DNA of 64,000 nucleotides, from positions 2,286,001 to 2,350,000 of the forward strand of contig CM060171.1 of the NCBI GenBank assembly GCA_030549775.1, in the 5' to 3' direction. The stretch comes from Tamarix chinensis. Its lineage: Eukaryota; Streptophyta; Magnoliopsida; Caryophyllales; Tamaricaceae. Both the position numbers and the translations under genes were made by a program. How positions within the stretch are numbered: position 1 is the stretch's first letter; every line of letters starts with the position of its first letter. Shown piece by piece: positions 59,985 to 64,000 of the stretch. The notes beneath the pieces are model-generated. The model was not told where the DNA came from. It saw only the letters and a list, made by a program, of their open reading frames with translations, and ran no database searches.

Positions 59985-60640
59985 TTATTTTTTGGTAATG
60001 AAGTAGAATTTTATTACTACCAAAAATAAAGATATGTACAAACTAGATTAGACCACCAAGTCATCTATATAATCCTTCCATTTGTCATATTTATTGACTC
60101 AATGAGGGGTAAAGATCCTACTTGACACTATAAAGCATATATCTTTAAGAAGCAAAAGAGAGTGTCGAGATCTATTACTAAAAATCCTAGAATTCTTTTC
60201 CTACCAAATATACCCTATGAATGTGACAAATAGGGCTCAGAGCATGTCCTTCTTCCTCTTGCATTGATTTATGTTTTTAGCTAAGATCTTCATTTCTGTC
60301 TCCCATGAGTGGATATGATCTCTCCTGTTAAAAGATTTTCTAATCTTCTTCCATATCTCTTGACTATATGGGTAGTCAAACATAAGATGATTAATGTTCT
60401 TCTCTTCTCTTGGAGTGCATAGGATACACTCAGTATCCTAAAAACGATTTAGATGCTTCAGTCTCCCCTTGGTTATCAATTTGTTTTGAATGGTAAGCCA
60501 TGAAATAAATTGGTGTTTGGGTGCAGCCAAACCGCTCCAAGTAATGGGTCGCCACCATACCTTTTCACCTTTATGCCTAGTAAGATTATACATTTCCTTC
60601 ATATTGTAAGATCCATCATTCTTTAAGATCTTTGCCAAAT
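59985..60640 (-). pseudogene. LINE 3' remnant with reverse-transcriptase zinc-binding (zf-RVT) domain
   Basis: On the minus strand 60638-60200 reads VWWRPITWSGLAAPKHQFIS, WLTIQNKLITKGRLKHLNRF, a stop, then DTECILCTPREEKNINHLMF, YSQEIWKKI and, after further stops, ALFVTFIGYIW and EKNSR. This is the zf-RVT domain and tail found at the C-terminus of plant LINE polyproteins. The segment ends near 59985 with a 3' region rich in AATAAAATTCTACTTCATTACC, usual for LINE tails. The polymerase and endonuclease parts are absent. It is 5'-truncated and dead. Confidence 0.82.
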
Positions 60641-60803
60641 ATTAAGAATTAGAGAAGAAGCCTTGAAACTGCTGCTTGAGATTGAAGATTTGTTGTAGAT
60701 GCTAAGAGTACTTATGAACTGAGGTGAAAGACCACAAAGATTAAGTGCTTAGATAAATAGAATGGATCTATTTAACCCAAAGAGAGTCCTTTTTATAGCA
60801 TAA

Positions 60804-61405
60804 TGTTACGGGCCGCTTTGAAAAGTTGGCATCGAGGTTCTACCGGGTTCGGAATAATCTAGAACATCCTTGTAATCTAGATAAGTATGGAGAGATGTAT
60901 AGGGTTCTACACTCTCTTGGATTGTTCTAGAAGGTTCTAGAGGGTAATGTCTCTAGATCCTTCTCTATTTATGTAGAATTGTGTGGATAATTCTAGAAAC
61001 CCTAAAGGAGACTCTAGAAACCCTAATGGACTATTCTAGAACCCCTAATGGGCTTATTGGGCCATTCTAGAGAAATCCATTAGGCCGATATCTAGAATCT
61101 TCCTGGGGAGGTGAAGGGGTGGATTCTCTCCTATAAATAGAGGTGGGGGGGGGGTAGAGGCATTTGAGATCATCCAACAAGAGTTGTATCTTCAGAGCTT
61201 CTCTCTCTAAATACAATCTCCCTTTCTCTCTCTAAAAATTCTCTCTTGAATTCTTGTGTGAAGGTTCGGTGTGGTGCTCTAAGAGGTGTCTCTAGCCTAA
61301 GTGTTGAGTACACTTGAAGGAGGAAGGCTAACTTAGTCTCTCAAGGAGTGAGGAAAAGACTAAGGCTGCACGTAGCTAGACTTGGTGAAGAGTCGGTGCG
61401 TGACA
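60804..61405 (+). mobile_element. 5' LTR of a Ty3/gypsy element
   Basis: It begins TGTTACGGGCC and ends GTGCGTGACA, about 602 bp. It contains a TATA box (TATAAATA, 61132-61139), a G run just after it and repeated TCTAGAA words. A primer-binding-like sequence, TGGTATCAAAGTTCAG, starts at 61408. The 3' LTR lies beyond the window, so the borders rest on TG...CA ends, the promoter and the primer site. Confidence 0.75.
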
Positions 61406-61407
61406 AG

Positions 61408-61423
61408 TGGTATCAAAGTTCAG
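61408..61423 (+). other. Ty3/gypsy primer binding site
   Basis: TGGTATCAAAGTTCAG lies two bases after the LTR end and resembles the tRNA-Met-type site TGGTATCAGAGC, with some differences. Confidence 0.65.
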
Positions 61424-61524
61424 TTCCGATGGCCCACAACCCCGAATCGTTGTAAGTCACTCATGTCCTTGATGTTGAGAAGAGGAAGAAGGGCAAGTCC
61501 ACTTCCAATTCTCATGGGTCAAAC

Positions 61525-64000
61525 ATGGAGGAAGTTATGGAGAGGATGGACCGTTCCATAACGGTTTTCTAGGAGGATCTCACCACCTTAGATGAAAGGG
61601 TGGAAGGGTTGGAGAAGGACATGGAGTCCTTACCCAACAAGGAGGAGGCGCAGGGCTTGGTGAATGGCCTAGCCACCAAGCTCCATGAGGACATGCTTGA
61701 GTCCAACAAGAAGCTCATACAGGAGATGTTGGATCGTATGGATGGGTCCTATGGCCAACTCATGGCCAAAAATATTGAGTTGAAGGAGGGGCTTGCAATG
61801 GTTGAAGCCGAGTATGCTTGTTGCAAGGAAGCTATCTCGATTGGTGCTGGATCTTCGAGGGGATCCCCGGCCATCTTGGATATTCCCCAACCATCAAAGT
61901 ACAAAGGGATAAGGAATACGAAGGAGATCGACAACTTCTTCTATGGTCTTGAGAGGTATTTCGCTACTACTCATTTACTTGATGATAATATGCGAATTAC
62001 CCAGGCTACCATCTATTTGGAGGATGATGCTATGCTATGGTGGCATGCCTGCCATAGAGAAATGGAGAGGGGTGTTAGTGTAATAAACACTTGGGAGCAG
62101 TTTAAGGCAGAGCTCAAGAAGCAGTTCTACCCTGCTAATGCTGAGATGGATGATATGAGGAGGCTCTGGACTCTCAAGCATACCAGGACCGTAAAAGAGT
62201 ATATCAAGGCCTATAGTTCCTTGATGTTGGAGATCCCAGACAAGCCCAAGATTGAAAGGTTCTTTTAATTCCTTGATGGAATCCAAGGATGGGTGGAGCA
62301 AGAACTTCGAAGAAGGAAGGTTCAAGATCTCTCAGAAGCCTACTGAGAAGTCGAATCCTTGATTGAGTTCAAGTCCGAGAAGAAGGACAAGAGTCGGAAG
62401 GAGGGCTCTAACAAAGGTGGGGGAGCCAAGCACCACAAAACGGGTCCAAGCACTCCGACTCGAAGGGGAAGGACAAGGCCGATCATGGAGGTAAGGATTC
62501 TAAGTACAAACGTGAATGTTTCATGTGTGGTGGTAATCATTTCCTTCGTGATTGTCCTCAAAAGAAAGCCTTGAGTGCTATGATGAATACTCAAGGAGAG
62601 AGGGCAGATGAGGGTGAGACCCACATGGGGTCCCTAACCCTGCTTAATTCTATCAACACCAAGCAAGCAAAGGGGTTGATGTATGTGGAGGCACAAGTCA
62701 AGGGTGTCACTATCAAGGCCCCAGTGGACACCGGAGCTTTTGATAACTTAGTCCCAAGGAAGCACACAGGATGGGCCTCAAGGTGACCAGGGAGGCAGGA
62801 TGTATGAAGGCCGTCAATTCTGATGCTAGGCCTATATATGGGGTAGCATATGGAGTCCTCATCACCCTTGGATCGTGGGAAGGAATGGTGAACTTCACGG
62901 TGACAGAAATGGATGACTATGACATGGTGCTAGGCATGGCGTTTGTGGATGTGGCAGCCCCACTCACATTCCCGGGAGACAGCATCATGCACCTCACCAA
63001 GGGAAAGTAGAGCCATGTTTTCCCCTTATCTCGAGCCAAGGTAGAGTCCCGAGTCCTTTCTGCTATGCAAATTTCCAGGGGATTCAAGAAGGGAGAGTCA
63101 TGCTACTTGGCCACCATGATGGAGGAGGAGTCCACAGAACCCATGGAGGTCCCAGAGGAGATTCAACAGGTCCTTCACGAGTTCAAGGACATAATTCCAG
63201 TGGAGTTTCCCCAAAGGCTTCCACCTAGGAGGGAGGTGGATCACGCCATTAAGCTAGAGCCTGGAGCAAAGCCACCTGCAAGAAGTCCCTAGTGGATGGC
63301 CCCGCCAGAATTATATGAGTTGAGAAGACAGCTTAAGCAGTTGCTGGATGCTGGATTCATTAGGCCATCCAAGGACCCATTTGGTGCACCAGTGTTGTTT
63401 CAGAAGAAGCATGATGGGAGTCTTCGGATGTGCATCGATTACCGAGCACTCAACAAGGTGACCATCAAGAACAAGTACCCGATCCTGTTGGTGGCAGACT
63501 TGTTCGATAGACTTGGAAGAGCCAGATGGTTTTCCAAGTTGGACTTGAGATCGGGATACTGGCAGGTGCAGATCGCTGAAGGGGATGAGCCAAAGACCAC
63601 ATGTGTGATGAGGTATGGAGCTTATGACTTTCTTGTAATGCCTTTTGGTCTTACGAATTCTCCAGCAACCTTTTGTACTCTTATGAATAAGATATTTCAC
63701 CCCTACTTGGATAAGTTTGTGGTGGTATATCTTGATGACATTGTGGTGTATAGCGAGACCTTGGAAGATCATGTGGTGCACTTGAGAAAAGTCTTCTAGG
63801 TACTTAAAGAGAACGAGCTCTATGTGAAGAAGGAGAAGTGCTCGTTCGCTCTCATGGAGGTGTAGTTCTTGGGCCATTATATCAAGAACGGGAGGATCGG
63901 GATGGATACAGCCAAGGTCCGTGCTATCCAAGAGTGAGAGGCCTCGAAGAATGTTTCAGAGCTACAGAGTTTCCTTGGCCTAGTGAACTATTATCGAAGA
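61525..64000 (+). pseudogene. Ty3/gypsy gag-pol, broken and cut by the window edge
   Basis: Gag starts at an ATG near 61525 and contains a coiled-coil-like N-terminus and the Gag core IDNFFYGLERYF...ATIYLEDDAMLWWHA...WEQFKAELKKQFYP. The zinc knuckle CFMCGGNHFLRDC (CX2CX3HX4C) is at about 62518, protease VDTGAFDNLV at about 62725 and reverse transcriptase from about 63296, with [31 protein letters not shown] and YLDDIVVYS. In-frame stops occur near 61573, 62266, 62344, 63008, 63290, 63797, 63863 and 63936, and frameshifts near 62440 and 62780. RNase H and integrase would lie beyond the window. It is a non-functional copy. Confidence 0.9.

Overview
This window is nuclear DNA of a flowering plant. 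The evidence is split, intron-containing genes with GT-AG borders, a chlorophyll-breakdown enzyme, a CC-NB-ARC-LRR immune receptor, plant-type Ty1/copia and Ty3/gypsy retrotransposons, long solo LTRs, hAT-like MITEs and very AT-rich spacers. I cannot name the species from sequence alone. Gene density is low. Only two protein-coding genes look intact: pheophytinase (minus strand, six exons of which five are coding, 2.2-5.5 kb) and a single-exon CNL immune receptor (plus strand, 29.6-33.7 kb).

Layout. 0-5.5 kb: pheophytinase with its 5' leader intron. 5.5-14.4 kb: AT-rich spacer holding copy 1 of a 1.8 kb repeat (R) and an orphan copy of the segment found upstream of the immune receptor (L1). 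14.4-22.7 kb: two diverged copies of a non-coding LTR-derived element (X and Y), X being split by a 3.0 kb solo LTR with a perfect 5 bp target duplication. 22.7-29.6 kb: R copy 2, then leader segments L2 and L3, leading into the CNL. 33.7-38.3 kb: scrambled NLR fragments, a foldback MITE and an RNase H remnant. 40-46.5 kb: degenerate R and L sequence (L4) into which a complete but stop-ridden Ty1/copia element inserted. 46.5-53.3 kb: a truncated CNL paralogue, a decayed second copia element and two copies of a repeat-rich block. 53.3-55.1 kb: a Tat-like solo LTR. 58.0-59.4 kb: a class V (GH18) chitinase pseudogene broken by a MITE. 60.0-60.6 kb: a LINE remnant. 60.8-64.0 kb: the 5' part of a Ty3/gypsy element that runs off the window.

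How it fits together. The recurring R + L units, only one of which still leads into a full receptor, show that the NLR locus was duplicated repeatedly and then eroded by retrotransposon insertion. The surviving receptor is itself unusual. Its regulatory MHD motif reads MHS, its kinase-2 motif lacks the usual Trp, and its RNBS-B motif lacks the usual Arg. Its LRR has gained a very recent 54-residue tandem unit. Compared with the truncated paralogue, the coiled-coil region has nine base changes within about 100 bp, all amino-acid changing, while the flanking coding sequence is identical. The receptor and its paralogues are therefore the most interesting part of the window. No CRISPR, operon-type or prokaryotic feature is present, and I recognised no tRNA or rRNA gene.
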